A DNA stretch of 13,908 nt from an uncultured Anaerocolumna sp. (GTDB lineage Bacteria > Bacillota > Clostridia > Lachnospirales > Lachnospiraceae): positions 1 through 13,908 of the forward strand of contig CALDJN010000111.1 in NCBI GenBank assembly GCA_937901695.1, read 5' to 3'. Position numbers and translations under genes: made by a program. The notes beneath the pieces were generated by a model. It ran no database searches and was not told the DNA's origin. It worked only from the letters and a program-made list of their open reading frames with translations. Positions 12,722-13,908 of the stretch are shown here, one piece after another. Position 1 is the stretch's first letter; each line of letters begins with the position of its first letter.

Positions 12722-13908
12722 TTATATTCTCTTCATGATGATGGCAGTTCCCATTCCACCACCGATACATAGGGAAGCTAAACCAAATTGATCTTTTTTC
12801 ATTTCATGTAACAATGTAACCATGATTCTATTACCACTTGCTCCAACAGGGTGTCCAAGAGCGATTGCACCACCATTTGGATTCGTTTTATCCAGTATCT
12901 CTTGTTCTGACATTCCATGTTCTAGAGATAATTCATGTACAACACCAAGTGATTGTGCTGCAAAAGCTTCATTTAGCTCTATTACATCAATGTCTTTCAG
13001 ATTCATGTCTGCATCTTTCAATGCATGTCTTATTGCTGGTGTAGGTCCAAGTCCCATAACTTTTGGGTCAACTCCACCCTGTCCAATTCCTAGAATTTCT
13101 GCTATTGGAGTAAGATTGTATTTTTCTAATGCTTCTTCACTAGCTATCAGCATCATACTTCCTCCATCATTTATACCTGAAGCATTGCCTGCTGTTACAC
13201 TTCCATCCTTTTTAAATGCTGGTTTTAACTTACTAAGTTTTTCAAGATTCGTTTTTCTATTTGGATATTCATCCGTATCAAAAGCAAATTCCTCTTTGCC
13301 AATTTTAACTGTAACAGGAACGATTTCCTCTTTAAATCTTCCAGCATCAATTGCTTCTATGGCCTTTCTTTGGGATTCTGCAGCAAATGCATCCTGCATT
13401 TCCCTTGTTATTCCATACTTTTCTGCAATATTCTCTGCTGTAACTCCCATATGTATTCCATCAAATGCATCTGTAAGAGCATCATTAATCATATGGTCTA
13501 TAGCTTTAAAGCCGCCCATTTTATATCCGCTTCTTGTATCAGCTGGAATAAGATAAGGTGAACCACTCATGGATTCCACACCACCGGCAATAATAAGATT
13601 ACTATATCCTGCTCTGATAGAGATTAATGCATTCATAACTGCTTTCATACCACTGCCGCAAGCTATATTAAGGCTATAGGCAGGCACTTCTATGGGCACA
13701 CCACCTTTTAATGCTACTTGTCTGGCTACACCCTGACCCTGTCCTGCTGGAAGTATATTTCCAACAATAACTTCATCAATATCTGCAGGATTGATTTTAG
13801 TCTCTTCAATGATGTTCTTAACTAACACGGCACCTAAATCGGATGCTGAAGTATTTTTTAAACTTCCTAAAAAGCTTCCAATAGGTGTTCTCTTGGCACT
13901 TACAATAA
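12722..13908 (-). CDS. Thiolase (acetyl-CoA C-acetyltransferase family), 5' end outside window
   Basis: Cytoplasmic thiolase that condenses two acyl-CoA molecules or cleaves 3-oxoacyl-CoA. The reading frame stays open to the right edge: beyond the internal GTG at 13828 it reads IVSAKRTPIGSFLGSLKNTS, the normal thiolase N-terminus, so only about five residues are missing and no internal start should be used. The nucleophile Cys is in NIACGSGMKAV, the catalytic His in GGAIALGHPVGASG and the second Cys in LCIGGGMGTA. The length in the window (394 codons) fits the family. It could make acetoacetyl-CoA or cleave a branched or longer 3-oxoacyl-CoA. It is the first gene seen of the operon, whose promoter lies outside. 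Confidence 0.93.
   Translation of the reverse strand, partial: IVSAKRTPIGSFLGSLKNTSASDLGAVLVKNIIEETKINPADIDEVIVGNILPAGQGQGVARQVALKGGVPIEVPAYSLNIACGSGMKAVMNALISIRAGYSNLIIAGGVESMSGSPYLIPADTRSGYKMGGFKAIDHMINDALTDAFDGIHMGVTAENIAEKYGITREMQDAFAAESQRKAIEAIDAGRFKEEIVPVTVKIGKEEFAFDTDEYPNRKTNLEKLSKLKPAFKKDGSVTAGNASGINDGGSMMLIASEEALEKYNLTPIAEILGIGQGGVDPKVMGLGPTPAIRHALKDADMNLKDIDVIELNEAFAAQSLGVVHELSLEHGMSEQEILDKTNPNGGAIALGHPVGASGNRIMVTLLHEMKKDQFGLASLCIGGGMGTAIIMKRI

Noticed and set aside
12822..13556. Long plus-strand open frame opposite the thiolase gene
   Set aside because: It is a shadow of the strongly conserved thiolase frame on the other strand. It lacks a ribosome binding site and resembles no protein family.

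Overview
The window is AT-rich DNA that looks like an anaerobic Gram-positive Clostridia genome. A Lachnospiraceae-type host is my best guess. The signs are strong AGGAGG-type ribosome binding sites, TTG starts behind good Shine-Dalgarno sequences, lipoprotein-anchored solute-binding proteins (one with a Pro/Thr/Glu/Lys linker), and dispersed hairpin repeats. All ten protein genes lie on the minus strand. Transcription runs from high to low coordinates, and the main operon enters from beyond the right edge.

Right part (about 13908 to 4739): one tightly packed operon. The order of transcription is thiolase (its first few codons lie outside the window), NAD(H)-type short-chain dehydrogenase, a KAS III-like condensing enzyme with an altered catalytic triad, then a complete branched-chain-amino-acid-type ABC importer (LivH, LivM, LivG, LivF) and two tandem paralogous lipoprotein receptors (LivK type). 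Joining a HAAT-family importer to acyl-CoA enzymes suggests uptake of a small carboxylic or amino acid that is activated to a CoA thioester and cleaved or condensed inside the cell. The substrate cannot be read from sequence.

Middle (4738 to 1977): an acetyl-CoA hydrolase/4-hydroxybutyrate CoA-transferase family gene and an alpha/beta hydrolase gene. They are separated from the operon, and from each other, by MITE-like elements built from dispersed hairpin units (ATTCTGAGC...GCGAAGAAT). The hydrolase gene is flanked by inverted copies of a composite repeat, and a 20-bp perfect palindrome sits next to its putative -10 box.

Left (1976 to 1): a TetR-type regulator with an extra transposase-like helix-turn-helix at its N-terminus, preceded by a promoter and a long leader hairpin. 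The 714 bp to its left hold no convincing protein gene. They contain a plus-strand promoter followed by a hairpin, C-rich segments and an intrinsic terminator, which is a good candidate for an undescribed ~110-nt small RNA of the C-rich, Shine-Dalgarno-pairing type. Further left is a 17/35-bp tandem repeat array that runs off the left edge.

The most interesting items are the candidate sRNA (with 7-nt complementarity to ribosome binding regions in this same window), the inverted composite repeats around the hydrolase, the dual-HTH TetR protein, the Cys-His-His KAS III homologue, and the importer/acyl-CoA operon as a whole.
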